From assembly GCA_033439685.1 (NCBI GenBank), contig JAUEDM010000004.1:806001-870000 (forward strand): a DNA stretch of 64,000 nt, in the 5' to 3' direction. A program made the position numbers and the translations under genes. How positions within the stretch are numbered: the first letter of the stretch is position 1; each line of letters begins with the position of its first letter. This DNA comes from Apodospora peruviana (Eukaryota; Ascomycota; Sordariomycetes; Sordariales; Lasiosphaeriaceae). This document shows, piece by piece, positions 35,870 through 46,274 of the stretch. Below the pieces are notes generated by a model. The model was given only the letters and a program-made list of their open reading frames with translations. It was not told the DNA's origin and searched no databases.

Positions 35870-36101
35870 GGGTGGTCAAAGTAGGAACTGCTTGGAAATG
35901 CAATCCGGCTCTTTTGTAGATACCCAGTTGGAAGTTGGTGTTGCACAATCAAACGAGAACCTGTGGGTTGGTGCCTCGGGTCAAGCTAGACTGGGGAAGA
36001 CGTTATTTAAAAGTCTGCAATTGATGCAGGTTTGCAGGTAGATACCCATAATACAGAAAATACACTATCAAAATCACAAATCTGACCGGCCTCGTCCGTC
36101 T
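35870..36101. other. Short convergent intergenic stretch
   Basis: 3' flanks of the exopolyphosphatase and ATP25 genes. Nothing else is recognised. Confidence 0.4.
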
Positions 36102-38183
36102 TCAGGGCCGGGAGTCCTTGGGAGTGATCATACTCCAGATAGTAGGAAATTCACGACCAGCATACTTGTACGACTTTGGCGCGACGCCCTTGGCGATAGC
36201 CTCAGAATCAGGGTCCGCCACGCGCAGACAAGCCTCCAAGGCCAATTTGACTGGGCCCACCGGCGTCACGGGTGGGACTTCGTGCTCCATCTCGTTGACG
36301 CACCACCGGATGGCATCCATCGCTCGCATTTGGTGGCCGTCTCGAGCAAAACGGTCAAAAACGTAGCGGTACATCCTCGCCGTGCGGCGCGCGTATCGCT
36401 GAGGCCCGATGCGCCAAACGGCCCAGAACTTGTCCCAGCTTCCGGCGTTCGCGTAGGCTTCCAAAAGGGCGAGGAGTTGGTTCTCCGACGGGCAGGGCAG
36501 GCCGCCTTGGAACAGGAACTCTTCAAACTGCGATAGGAGTCTTTGGCCTCCAGGTGTCTTGCTGGCGCTACCGATTGTGAGGCCCTGGACAACGGCGACG
36601 ACCAACTCGTTGTTCAAAACCTCCTCTCCACGAGTAAACATGCAGTCGACCACCTCGACAGCAAAATAAGACCGTTCGCGCACGTCGGCATCGTCTGCGG
36701 CAGGCGTCACGTAGATGGCGCGGACGAGATCCGCGTATTCGCTCGGGCTGAGCGGGGTGCCGGCGAGCTGGATGTCCGTGAAAAGGGCCCGCAGTTTGGC
36801 GACGGTGTACTCCGCGGCGCCGCAGACCCTCGCTGTGACCTCGAACCAGAAGCGGAAAGGCAGCGCTTGCGCCGGGGGAAGCCCATCCATGGCCCGGTTG
36901 TAGAGCCGCACGAGAGGAGAGTCCTGGCCCCTTCTCAGCTCGCGACCGAGAACCCCTGGCTGACCCACCATCTGCTCCTTTAGCATGCCGAGGACATGGA
37001 GCCTGGACCCTGTATCATGTTCGATTAGATCTCGCAGTCTTGCAACCTCGTCCGGTATCTCCTCGCCCTGGCGGCCACTGACCTCTGGTGATGGTGTTTT
37101 CTTGCCCTGCTCCGGAATAGGCTCCACGATAGTGTCCGTATGTCTGGTGGAAGTGGAAAAGAAGCGTGATTTCGAAGAATTCAGATGACCCCGCGAACCG
37201 GTGCTGTGGGCTTGCGAATCAAGGAAGGCATTGCTGTTCTGTACGGCCTTCCCACCGGAGCCCTTGATCGGGCGCGCAATCTTCTCCAAGCCTCTTCTAA
37301 GCATGTCGGTCCATAGTTTCTCGAGGTCCAGCTCTTGTCTCTTTGACTCAGTCATCATCTGCACCACGACCGTCGTCCCGAGTTCCGGAACACCGAAGCC
37401 TGTCCGGCTCCCTGCCTCGTCGAGGATGATCGTCTCTTTGCTCGACCCCCGCCCAACAGTGCCGATATTGACGCAGATCCATCCGGTAGTGATTCCATCG
37501 TCAAAGGTGCGTGAGCCGCCAGTGCTTCCCAGGAGCTTTTCTTTGCGCGCTCTCCGCCTCAGTTTGACCTTCAACTCGTTGCGTCCCAAGAGACCATCCG
37601 CCTTGGCCGAGATACCGCGGCCACGCAGAAACCGCACCAGACGGTCGGCCGACACGTGCAAGTGCCGCTCGCTTCGGGCGGTGCCAAAGAGCATCATCAG
37701 GTCCGGGCCAATGGCCGCCGGTGGGTCAAGCTCCCGAAGGTCAAGTAGCGAAAGGTCGTCGAGCCCCAGCTCCTCCGACGCAAACTTCACAAGCGGTTCC
37801 ATCAGTTTCGGCGATCCGTCGGGTATATCTGGCAATGGGGGAGGCTCGTGCATCAGGGTCGGATGTCTGGGCGGCTCGACCTGGAGATACCACGGCACCT
37901 CCTCCTTCTCCGTGCTACCAGGCTCTGATGTGGAGGTGTTGAGTTCATTGCCGTCGTCATTTTCCTGCTCTGTGCGTTGCTCTTCGATTGCCGGGCTTTT
38001 GTTGTGCAGTCGAGACGTGGCCTGGAAGGATGAGTATCTAGCTGTAATCGGAGTTGATGCGAATAACGACGTCGAGACGGGAGCGAATGAGACTCGTAGT
38101 GCTGGGAAACCTGTGACAAAAAGCCGGAGAGCAGTAAATCTGCAGGCTGAGCAACCGGCGGCCCTCATTGCAGATGCACCCAT
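36102..38183 (-). CDS. ATP25: ATPase synthesis protein 25, mitochondrial
   Basis: A single exon of 693 residues. The N-terminus is rich in Arg, Ser and Ala with few acids, a good mitochondrial presequence (about 1-50). Then come an acidic linker, VPWYLQVEPP (near 96) and a RsfS-like domain (about 130-275) with LDLRELDPPAAIGPDLMMLFGTARSERHLHVSADRLVRFLR-type content. The C-terminal half is mostly alpha-helical (about 370-690). In yeast Atp25 is cut in two: the N-terminal part acts with the mitochondrial ribosome, and the C-terminal part stabilises the OLI1/ATP9 mRNA and helps ring assembly of subunit 9. The cut would lie in the Ser/Pro-rich linker near 310-370. The gene stands head to head with the mitochondrial RNA polymerase gene. 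Confidence 0.88.
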   Translation of the reverse strand: MGASAMRAAGCSACRFTALRLFVTGFPALRVSFAPVSTSLFASTPITARYSSFQATSRLHNKSPAIEEQRTEQENDDGNELNTSTSEPGSTEKEEVPWYLQVEPPRHPTLMHEPPPLPDIPDGSPKLMEPLVKFASEELGLDDLSLLDLRELDPPAAIGPDLMMLFGTARSERHLHVSADRLVRFLRGRGISAKADGLLGRNELKVKLRRRARKEKLLGSTGGSRTFDDGITTGWICVNIGTVGRGSSKETIILDEAGSRTGFGVPELGTTVVVQMMTESKRQELDLEKLWTDMLRRGLEKIARPIKGSGGKAVQNSNAFLDSQAHSTGSRGHLNSSKSRFFSTSTRHTDTIVEPIPEQGKKTPSPEVSGRQGEEIPDEVARLRDLIEHDTGSRLHVLGMLKEQMVGQPGVLGRELRRGQDSPLVRLYNRAMDGLPPAQALPFRFWFEVTARVCGAAEYTVAKLRALFTDIQLAGTPLSPSEYADLVRAIYVTPAADDADVRERSYFAVEVVDCMFTRGEEVLNNELVVAVVQGLTIGSASKTPGGQRLLSQFEEFLFQGGLPCPSENQLLALLEAYANAGSWDKFWAVWRIGPQRYARRTARMYRYVFDRFARDGHQMRAMDAIRWCVNEMEHEVPPVTPVGPVKLALEACLRVADPDSEAIAKGVAPKSYKYAGREFPTIWSMITPKDSRP

Positions 38184-38752
38184 GATTTGCTTGGTTATCT
38201 GGTATTTGGCGACCTGTGACCGACGAAATGACCTTTGCTAGGAGTTTCGAGATTGCGAGAACAATTTTTTAGGTTTCCGGATGCAGGCATCTCTGCAGGC
38301 ACGGACAGGGGCACACCGGCAGGGACACGCTTGGCGTAGTACAGGTTACCGTGACTGCACTGACTGGCAACGCGATGGTGGTGGAGACCTTCAGGGAGGT
38401 CGAGGGGCAACTAAGAGCGGTTGCCCAATCAGAGACCAGGGAAAATCTTTGGTCGAGGATTTTCTGATTGAGATGGCAAATTTGGACCTTCAACTTCCTC
38501 GCTCCCCTACGCCCATCGTTGTCTGCAATATTTCGAAAGCAGTACGGCCATCACCCTCACCTCATTCACCAGTTGCGGCCAACTGTCGCCATTTCACTGT
38601 ACGATACTGTGTACAGGCAGACTTTTGCTCCTTCTATTTTTCCCGACATTTAATCTTGTTTTGTCAATGTCTTGATCCTCCATTCGCGACGCATACGGGC
38701 ACCGTCACTCATTTTCACCCATCACCCTCGAGGGTGTGTTTTGTGCTTTCCC
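38184..38752. promoter_or_regulatory. Shared promoter region of ATP25 and RPO41
   Basis: About 570 bases separate the two start codons. Both products act in mitochondrial gene expression, so shared control is plausible. No specific factor site was identified. The RPO41 frame is open a little upstream of its chosen Met. Confidence 0.4.
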
Positions 38753-41700
38753 ATGATGCTCGTGCAATCCGCCGTCGCCAGGCGCAACCTTGGATTACAT
38801 CGGCTGCTCTCCTCGACCTCTTTGCAGATTGTCTCGACATGTCCTCCCTCCACACGCCGGTGCGGCGCGTCGTCTGCGTCCCGACGCCTCCTATCGACCA
38901 GACAAACGTTGCGCCCATGGAAGAGGAAACCGTCCCTCGGCCTCGTCGGCTCTGAACGCCATCTAGCCACTGCACTCGATTATCGGCCGGGAGCACCTAT
39001 CGATATCCCCTTCGAGAATCTTACGTCCGACTATTCCGACTTCCAAAAACGCCATGCTCTTTATGACCTGAAGCCGGTGGAAGTCACGGTCCCGCTTATC
39101 ATACAACCGTTGGAGCCTCAAGTCCGGGGGCGAGTCAATGTTCACGGCATTCCGGGTGGTATAGACGAGCTATTGTGTCTCTTTGACGCCTCTATGCGGG
39201 TCGGGAAGCTGGATCGTGCAACTATGTACCTGAAGCGGCTGAACGTCATGGGTCAGGGAGTTTTATCACCGGTCGATCTGCTGGAACTGCACAACCGTTA
39301 CCTTTACAGCAGATTGGAGCGGATGGAAGATGGCCTGGATGACAATGGCGAGGATCTTCATCGCTGGTTCGAACTCGAGATCCAGGGCAAGGATATGCCG
39401 ATCACGGCCGAGACCATTGCCCTTATGCTGAAAGGGGCGCTTCTTGCGGTCCCCAAGCAGAAGAACGCGCGGGTCCAGCGTTATATGGGCTTGCTTGATA
39501 CCGAGACCGCCATGGATACCCTGAGCGAGGCGTTGATGAGCGGGTTGTTGACTACCCAGGACATGAAGGAAATCGTGGCAATCTGCCCAGAGTACAACCT
39601 ACCCGACAATCCCACTCCCATGCTGTTAGACGAAGGCTCGCCTGGCCTGCAATCAGATGAAGATGTGCCTTCTGGTCCCGCACAAACCGCCTCCCCGGTG
39701 GACGAGGTTCAGCCCACTTTTCAAAAAGGCATGGGATTAAGCATTCTGAAACAAGCTCTGTCCATGTTTTCCGGACTTCCAAATGGCCACGACGTCGCAT
39801 CGCTTTCACTGAAACAACGGAGAGAAGTGCAGTCTCGACTGGAGAAGGACTGCCTCGACGCGGCAGTGGCTCGGTGGCGTGAAGAAAATCAGGCGCTCTT
39901 GGACATGGGTCTAAACTCGGCGCTCTCCCATGCGTCGTTCAAGTCAAAGTTGTATGAATGGCAGCAGGCGCTTGAGGCTCGGATCGTTGAAGAGTTGGCA
40001 AAGCTTGATGCCTCAGAATTGGTGGCCAAGAAGACTACGCAGGACATTGAGCGGTGCGTTTATGGCCCATTGATGCGATTATCAACACCGAGTCGGCTTG
40101 CCGCTACCACGATCCTGAGTACTCTCAGTTCACTTGCCATGTTTGGTGCCACTAAAGGCGTCCCCCTTTCTACGATTGTTTCCCACGTCGGCAAAGTCGT
40201 CGAAGAGGACATTCAAATGCAATCTCGAGACAAGGAAAACCCGCAGAGCAAGTCAAAGGGGCGGAAAGCGAATGCCCGCCAGTTAATGCGACGGTTCGAG
40301 CAGCAACGCACTGGGACAGGGCCCACGGATGCCACACCCGGGTCTGCGGTTACCGAACCGTCGATGTCTCGCCAGCCGTGGCCTCAATCCATCAGGATGA
40401 AGGTCGGCTGCGCCTTGTTGCAGTGTCTTCTTGAATCAGCCAAGGTCAAGGTGGTGAGAGAACATCCCGAAACACAGGCATTGGTGACGCAAATTCAACC
40501 CGCATTTTCTCATGTCGCACAGCTCAGGAGGGGCAGGAAGGTTGGCACAATCACGGCGAACCGGGTTGTGGTAGACGACATGCTGCAGGAACCGAGCGGA
40601 AATCTTTTGGCACGTCATCTCCCTATGGTTGTGGAACCTGAGCCTTGGAGTCGGTTCGACAAAGGCGGCTTTCTCGAGAGTTCAGTTTCCCTCCTTCGAG
40701 TGAAGCATGGAGAAAAAGACCAAAAGATATACGCCGATGCAGCAATAGCTCGAGGAGATATGAACGAAGTGTTCAAAGGTCTAGACGTGCTTGGAAAGAC
40801 GGCTTGGAAGATCAATCGTCCTGTCTTCAACGTTTTGCTTGCGGCATGGAATTCTGGAAAGGAGGTTGCGAACATCCCACCGTTGGAGTACACGATGAAC
40901 ATTCCTCCCGAGCCCTCGACAAATGACCCTACGGAGAAGCGACTTTGGTACAGGGCCGTCAAGTTAGCGGAAAACGAGAAGTCAGGCCTGCACTCGGAGC
41001 GTTGCTTCATAAATTTTCAGCTCGAGATCGCCCGAGCCTTCCGGGATCAAACCTTTTACTTTCCCCACAACGTGGACTTCCGTGGACGTGCCTACCCGAT
41101 CCCGGCATACTTGAATCATATGGGCGCAGACCATGTGCGTGGGCTGCTGGTCTTCGCCAAGGGAAAGGCTCTCGGCGCCAATGGATTGCGCTGGCTCAAG
41201 ATTCAACTCGCGAATGTCTTCGGCTATGATAAAGCGAGTCTTGCAGAACGCGAAGAGTTTACCATGAACAACATGGATAACATCCGCGACTCCGTTACCA
41301 ACGGGTTGGATGGGAAAAGATGGTGGCTAAAAGCCGAGGATCCGTGGCAGTGCCTTGCAGCGTGTCACGAGCTCATCGCCGCTCTTGACTCCCCGGACCC
41401 GACCAAATTCATCTCTCATCTGCCAGTCCACCAGGATGGCACCTGCAATGGACTTCAACACTACGCCGCTCTTGGCGGTGATGTTTGGGGAGCGCAGCAG
41501 GTGAACCTAATACCCGGAGATCGGCCCGCCGACGTTTACACCGCTGTTGCGAAGTTGGTCGAGGGATATATCGCCGAGGATCTCGAGAGGGGCAATCCGT
41601 ATGCCAAATTCCTGCAAGGCAAGATCAGCCGAAAGGTGGTGAAGCAAACAGTGATGACGAACGTGTACGGAGTCACATTTGTTGGGGCAAAAAAGCAGGT

Positions 41701-42985
41701 CGTTAAGCAGCTGGACAGTCTCTACCCCGACCTTTCCGAGGAATCGGGCATCGACCCCATCTTCCACGCATCTTACATAGCCACCAACATTTTCAAGGCA
41801 CTCTCTACCATGTTTAAAGGCGCACACGAACTTCAGAGCTGGCTTGGAGAGATTTGCGTCCGCGTCTGCCACTCCGTGATGCCCTACCAGATCGAAGAGT
41901 TAGAGGCAGCTTTCAAAGCCTCGGCCGAAGAGCTCGGCAACTCATCCGAAAATTGGATGGATCAGATGGAGCAGCTAAAAGGCAAAAGAGGGAGAAAGAA
42001 GGCAACAGACCAGGCGTCAGACAAGCCTGGCAAAGTTTCCAACGATGTTGCTTCTTTATTTCGGTCTTCAATTGTCTGGACGACGCCGTTACGAATGCCT
42101 GTTGTTCAGCCTTATCGAAAGACCTCAAGCAAGCCAATTGAGACCTGTTTGCAGTTTCTCAATTTGAATACCCCGGAGTCTTCCGACGCGGTGAACGCGA
42201 GGAAACAGCTTCAAGCTTTCCCCCCTAATTTCATCCACTCGCTCGACGCTAGTCACATGCTTCTGTCAGCACTGTCGTGCGACAAGCTTGGCCTCACCTT
42301 CGCTGCCGTCCACGACTCGTTCTGGACGCATGCTGCTGATATCGATTCGATGAGCAGCGTGCTACGTGACGCGTTCGTCAGGATTCACCGCGAAGATGTC
42401 ATCGGTCGGTTGCGGGTCGAGTTCGAGGCCAGGTACAGGGGCGCCATGTACTTGGTCAAGATCAAGAGTGACTCGGTCGCGGGGAAAAAGATCAAGAGTT
42501 TCCGCCACCAAAAGAAATACGGCCTCAAGACCGAGTTGGTTCTTGAAAATCAGCGCCAGCGACTTCTCAAGTCTCTGGATCCTGAGGAGGTCAGAAAAGG
42601 AAGGGAAATGGTCACGGCAGCTAGCATATTCGAGGAGCTCTCGACGGAGGACGATGTAATTGCCACGCCCGAGGATGAAGAGGTGGATGTCAAGGCGGCG
42701 CCCCTCCTCGCTGAGGAAGACATGCTAGAAAAGGATGCAGATGACATGGAGGATGCTGTCGATGGAGCGTCGGATGCCGAGTCCACCATGGAGGCACTCA
42801 CAAGCAAACAAACTCTCAGCCACTTTGACCAGAAGGTAACGACGGTGCAAAGGGGGGAGCAGAAAAAGAGACAAAGGGCTCCCCAGACTATTCAGCTCTG
42901 GGTTCCTTTGACGTTTCCGCCGGTTCCGAAGAAAGGGGACTTCGATGTGAAAACTTTGAAGGAGAGCAAGTACTTTTTCCATTGA
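38753..42985 (+). CDS. RPO41: Mitochondrial DNA-directed RNA polymerase
   Basis: A single exon; Met at 38753 gives 1410 residues (Met at 38756 is next; the frame also runs to 38672). The first 60 residues are Arg/Ser-rich and nearly free of acids, a mitochondrial presequence. A PPR-like N-terminal region and an Ala/Gln linker precede a T7-type polymerase domain: DFRGRAYPIP (near 773), HQDGTCNGLQHYAALGGD (near 892), the catalytic Lys/Tyr helix KQTVMTNVYGVT (near 963), FPPNFIHSLDASHM (near 1165) and the catalytic HDSFWTH (near 1187). It transcribes the mitochondrial genome with an Mtf1-like partner; the Neurospora counterpart is cyt-5. An insert rich in Lys (about 1080-1100) and an acidic C-terminal extension (about 1290-1380) are longer than in yeast. 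Confidence 0.96.
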   Translation: MMLVQSAVARRNLGLHRLLSSTSLQIVSTCPPSTRRCGASSASRRLLSTRQTLRPWKRKPSLGLVGSERHLATALDYRPGAPIDIPFENLTSDYSDFQKRHALYDLKPVEVTVPLIIQPLEPQVRGRVNVHGIPGGIDELLCLFDASMRVGKLDRATMYLKRLNVMGQGVLSPVDLLELHNRYLYSRLERMEDGLDDNGEDLHRWFELEIQGKDMPITAETIALMLKGALLAVPKQKNARVQRYMGLLDTETAMDTLSEALMSGLLTTQDMKEIVAICPEYNLPDNPTPMLLDEGSPGLQSDEDVPSGPAQTASPVDEVQPTFQKGMGLSILKQALSMFSGLPNGHDVASLSLKQRREVQSRLEKDCLDAAVARWREENQALLDMGLNSALSHASFKSKLYEWQQALEARIVEELAKLDASELVAKKTTQDIERCVYGPLMRLSTPSRLAATTILSTLSSLAMFGATKGVPLSTIVSHVGKVVEEDIQMQSRDKENPQSKSKGRKANARQLMRRFEQQRTGTGPTDATPGSAVTEPSMSRQPWPQSIRMKVGCALLQCLLESAKVKVVREHPETQALVTQIQPAFSHVAQLRRGRKVGTITANRVVVDDMLQEPSGNLLARHLPMVVEPEPWSRFDKGGFLESSVSLLRVKHGEKDQKIYADAAIARGDMNEVFKGLDVLGKTAWKINRPVFNVLLAAWNSGKEVANIPPLEYTMNIPPEPSTNDPTEKRLWYRAVKLAENEKSGLHSERCFINFQLEIARAFRDQTFYFPHNVDFRGRAYPIPAYLNHMGADHVRGLLVFAKGKALGANGLRWLKIQLANVFGYDKASLAEREEFTMNNMDNIRDSVTNGLDGKRWWLKAEDPWQCLAACHELIAALDSPDPTKFISHLPVHQDGTCNGLQHYAALGGDVWGAQQVNLIPGDRPADVYTAVAKLVEGYIAEDLERGNPYAKFLQGKISRKVVKQTVMTNVYGVTFVGAKKQVVKQLDSLYPDLSEESGIDPIFHASYIATNIFKALSTMFKGAHELQSWLGEICVRVCHSVMPYQIEELEAAFKASAEELGNSSENWMDQMEQLKGKRGRKKATDQASDKPGKVSNDVASLFRSSIVWTTPLRMPVVQPYRKTSSKPIETCLQFLNLNTPESSDAVNARKQLQAFPPNFIHSLDASHMLLSALSCDKLGLTFAAVHDSFWTHAADIDSMSSVLRDAFVRIHREDVIGRLRVEFEARYRGAMYLVKIKSDSVAGKKIKSFRHQKKYGLKTELVLENQRQRLLKSLDPEEVRKGREMVTAASIFEELSTEDDVIATPEDEEVDVKAAPLLAEEDMLEKDADDMEDAVDGASDAESTMEALTSKQTLSHFDQKVTTVQRGEQKKRQRAPQTIQLWVPLTFPPVPKKGDFDVKTLKESKYFFH

Positions 42986-44125
42986 TTTTTTTTTTGGCGC
43001 GCGACGCGTGGCGCTATAAAATGGCAGGGCGTTTGGACATTCCCCTAGACGGTGTCGATGGGATGGATGGGGGGCAAGCAGAGTATGGCGTTTTATGGGG
43101 TGAGGAGGGAGAAAGAAATATAGAAGTTTTTGGGCATTTTGCTTTGCATGTATCATATCATAGGAATTGGTCCACATCCATCATCACTTTCTTTTGATTC
43201 GGTCTTCTTGTATATACAGGTAATACAGGGGGATGGGGATGGGGATGAGTGGCTGCGGGGCGAAAGGGAGGGAGTGGTTGCGACTGTATGTGTAGAGCAC
43301 ATCACTCCTGTTCGCTAGAGAGAGTGGATGTCTGCGTGTTGTATCTGTACTAGCCTTTTGTAAATATATAACGTCGAAGAGGAGGTGTATACGACAAATA
43401 AATTAATCTACAAGTCCAGGTTATTTGTTTGCATTTGTACAGTGGTGGATGACTTCGCTTGTAGGTCAGGTATGTACTTCAGGTACCTTACCTTCATACT
43501 ATCCGAACTGCAACACGGACAGCAGGTCTTGCCTGCAAAAAAGCACTGGACAGGACAACGGGACTGACGGAAGGGAGTATGTGCGTATGGACAGCAAAAC
43601 CGACAGGTGAACGGGAGGAGGAAAGAATCGGTTCAATTAATCCGCCCATCTTATGTCATGGTGAACACGAGTAACACCACCTCGCAGTGTCACAACCGGG
43701 GCCCTTGGCAATTGTCTCTCTACTGAAATGGGCAACGGAAAGACGGCAGCGCTGTATTACAAGAGTAAGGCTGCCAATGTGTGAACTCTGGTGTGTTGAC
43801 AAGTATATTACCTGTGGGTGGTACAGAAGTCAGGCTTCGGAATGTAACCCAGTCATTCGGTTAGTGAGACTACAGGCAGCTAGGTTTCTTGGCTGTTTGC
43901 TACTTATTTTCTTCGGGACGGAGGGAAAGTAATAAGACTTACGCGGAGTTTGGATGTCCGAGTTCGTTCCTGGTTAGAACTTCCTATATATAAGAAGGGA
44001 GAGTTCAGCTCTGTCTCTCCCGGTCTGCTAGTACCTATCTACCTTCATTTCTTTGGTATATTGAATAACTCACATCGAACCGACTATTAAGCCAGCCAGT
44101 TCTTCACTGGAGATTACCCGTGAAT
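42986..44125. other. Gene-poor stretch
   Basis: No supported gene. It starts with a run of ten T right after the RPO41 stop. A CAGGTACCTTACC motif lies near 43478-43492. The last 150 bases include TATATATAAG (43984-43993), a fair TATA-like element for the secreted-protein gene at 44126. Confidence 0.45.
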
Positions 44126-44793
44126 ATGTACTTCACTTTACCATCCCCCTTGTACCTCATGCTGGGTCTGCTCGTGAGCAGCAGCAATATCAGGTCTTGG
44201 TAAACGTTTCTAACCACATCAACCCCTTGATACTATCACCGATACATCCCATACCACTCCAAAGCAAATAGCTGATAACATACATAGCCTCGCAGCTCCA
44301 GCAGACGCAGACTTGGCGAGCATAACCATCATCGACCCGCGTCCCACCCAGACCCTGCCCAAGAGCTGCAGTCTCGTCGCCTTTCCGCCACCATGCTACA
44401 CACACACTACCACAACCAGTACGAAACCTCTTTACCACCAAACTAGCTTGTTTCCCACTGCTGCACTCACACTGACCACTCATAAACCTGTCAGGTAAAT
44501 GTCCCACCAAACCAGACTGCAGCACTGTCTCGACGCCGCACGCCTGTCCGCTGGTCATAAAGGTGACCACGATATCAGTTCCTTGCAGGTAAGCACACAC
44601 ATCAATCTACAGAGATGCGGAACATGTTAGTTGACTGGACCGGGTGGGTTTCAGCACCGACTGCTGTCCTACCACGCCGACGAAATACGTGACGGCGCCT
44701 TGCCCTGGCTGCTTGACGTCCTGCGTTATCCCTACCATCACATCGACGGTGACGACGGGGTGCAAGGCCACTCCTACAATCTCAAAGATCTAG
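44126..44793 (+). CDS. Small secreted cysteine-rich protein
   Basis: This gene is built of four small exons (44126-44199, 44288-44418, 44495-44588, 44655-44793) and is easily missed because no exon has a long open frame. The product has 145 residues. The first 33 form a signal peptide (MYFTLPSPLYLMLGLLVSSS core). The mature part has 12 Cys, with CSLV, PPPCYTH, a KCPTKPDC pair, ACPLVIKVTTISVPC, TDCCPTTPT, a C..C...C cluster and a TVTTGC end. Thr, Pro and Val between Cys are typical of small fungal secreted proteins, often induced on hosts, other microbes or at the cell wall. Introns begin GTAAAC, GTACGA, GTAAGC. Every junction keeps frame, and the Cys pattern continues across all four exons, which strongly supports the model. 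Function is unknown. Confidence 0.75.
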
Positions 44794-45023
44794 GCACCGC
44801 CATCTAGGTAAGACAACAACATAAGGGCAGAAGATGGTTGTGGTTAATAGTTAAGGCAGTTTGTTGTTGTTAAGCGGTTGACCACATGGGATGTTGGAGA
44901 CGCAGGTCCTATTTACTGTCCACAATAAATCTTGAATTATTCTTTTGCTGCATCAGAATCCGTACCAACAGCACTTTGATCTCGTTAATACATCCGTGAG
45001 ATGAAGCCTCAAGTATAATGCTT

Positions 45024-46274
45024 TCACCGGACCTGACCGCCCTTGAGGCTCTTGACCGTGCATACGCCGCCACTCTCAGTAAGAAGCTTACCAAGACCCT
45101 CCTTGCCCTCAAGCTCTTTTACCACACCGGCATCAAACGCCACCTCCAAGTCATCCGTTATCGTAAACCCCGGCTGGAACGTCTCCCAGATCTTCTTCTT
45201 CGGGTTGAGCACCTTTTCCGGCTCGCCCTTCCAGCCGTCAAAGTAGACGCGCTCGCCGGCCTTGGCGTCCGCGGGTGGCGTCACCAGCTCGACGGGGCCC
45301 TTGTGGTCATCAGCCTCGCCCTCCTTAATCTTGGGGGAAGCGGCCAGGACCATGGCCGACGACTTGATGCCGCGCATCTTGACCGGTTTTAGGTTGCAGA
45401 CCACCACCACCTTGCGGCCCTGCATCTCCTCGAGCGGCACGAGCCCGTTCAGACCGGAACAGACGGTCCGGCACACCTGGCCCTCGTATTCGGTCGTGTC
45501 GTCGGTGCCGGGCTTGTCGCCCATCGCGATGGTCGACACGTAGAGCGAGTCGGCCTCGGGGTGCTTGATGGCCTTGAGGATGTGGCCCACGCGCAGGTCG
45601 ATCAGGCACGGCGAGAGCACGGTCGGGGGAGGAGGCGGCGCGGGTGCTCGTTGCTGCTTCTCCTTCTTCTCCTTCTTTGGCTTCTGCTGCTTAGCGCCCT
45701 CGGGCGCACCGGCAGCAGCAGCAGCGGCAACGGCAACGGCATCGACAACCTTGTCCTTGGCCGCGGTAGCCATGTCAGCGACGGCGCCGGCGACCTGCTT
45801 CGTCCGGTCCACCAGTGTCTGTTCGCCTCCTGCGGCCGCTGCAGCAGCGAGAGCAGCAGCAGCCTTCTCCTTCTTCAGACGCTCCTTCTCGGCCTTGGCG
45901 TCAACGGGCGGCTTGACATAAAGGATCTCCTCAGCGTCGACGGCGATCTTGTCGGCGTCGGCGACGTCCAGGCCAAAAAGCGGGCTGTTCTGCACAAAGT
46001 CGACCAGGCGGACAATGTTGGGGCGGCCCTGCTGGCCGGTGCGCTCCTCGGGGGTCCAGGCCTTGACGAGCGGCGCCACGGCCTCGTAGACGGCGATGTC
46101 GGCCTTGCTGGGCTTGGTGCCGAGCACGGTAGTGCGGGTGGAGAGGTCGGCGTTGAGGGTGTCGAGGACGGACTGGTCAGCAGCGCCGGACTTGAGAGTC
46201 TCGGCATTGGAGATCCACTGCTGAATCTCGGCCTCCTCGGCGGGGGTGTACTTTTGGGCTTCGAGAGCGGCCAT
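45024..46274 (-). CDS. tRNA-binding synthetase cofactor Arc1 (EMAPII-like domain)
   Basis: 416 residues from the ATG at 46274. The N-terminal part (about 1-125) is GST-like, with KPSKADIAVYEAVAPLV. A Lys/Ala-rich linker (about 130-230) follows. The C-terminal half is an OB-fold tRNA-binding domain, LIDLRVGHILKAIKHPEADSLYVSTI...VCSGL, then CNLKPVKMRGIKSSAMVLAAS, as in yeast Arc1 and animal AIMP1/EMAPII. Arc1 brings tRNA to methionyl- and glutamyl-tRNA synthetases in the cytosol. The frame stays open upstream of the ATG for 37 further codons and is strongly Arg/Ser/Leu-rich there, reported as a finding. Head-to-head neighbour: the LSH-type ATPase. Confidence 0.88.
   Translation of the reverse strand: MAALEAQKYTPAEEAEIQQWISNAETLKSGAADQSVLDTLNADLSTRTTVLGTKPSKADIAVYEAVAPLVKAWTPEERTGQQGRPNIVRLVDFVQNSPLFGLDVADADKIAVDAEEILYVKPPVDAKAEKERLKKEKAAAALAAAAAAGGEQTLVDRTKQVAGAVADMATAAKDKVVDAVAVAAAAAAGAPEGAKQQKPKKEKKEKQQRAPAPPPPPTVLSPCLIDLRVGHILKAIKHPEADSLYVSTIAMGDKPGTDDTTEYEGQVCRTVCSGLNGLVPLEEMQGRKVVVVCNLKPVKMRGIKSSAMVLAASPKIKEGEADDHKGPVELVTPPADAKAGERVYFDGWKGEPEKVLNPKKKIWETFQPGFTITDDLEVAFDAGVVKELEGKEGLGKLLTESGGVCTVKSLKGGQVR

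Noticed and set aside
37201..38241. Plus-strand 346-codon frame opposite ATP25
   Set aside because: Its Ser/Arg-rich content and lack of domain fit an antisense shadow; ATP25 on the other strand has recognisable family segments.
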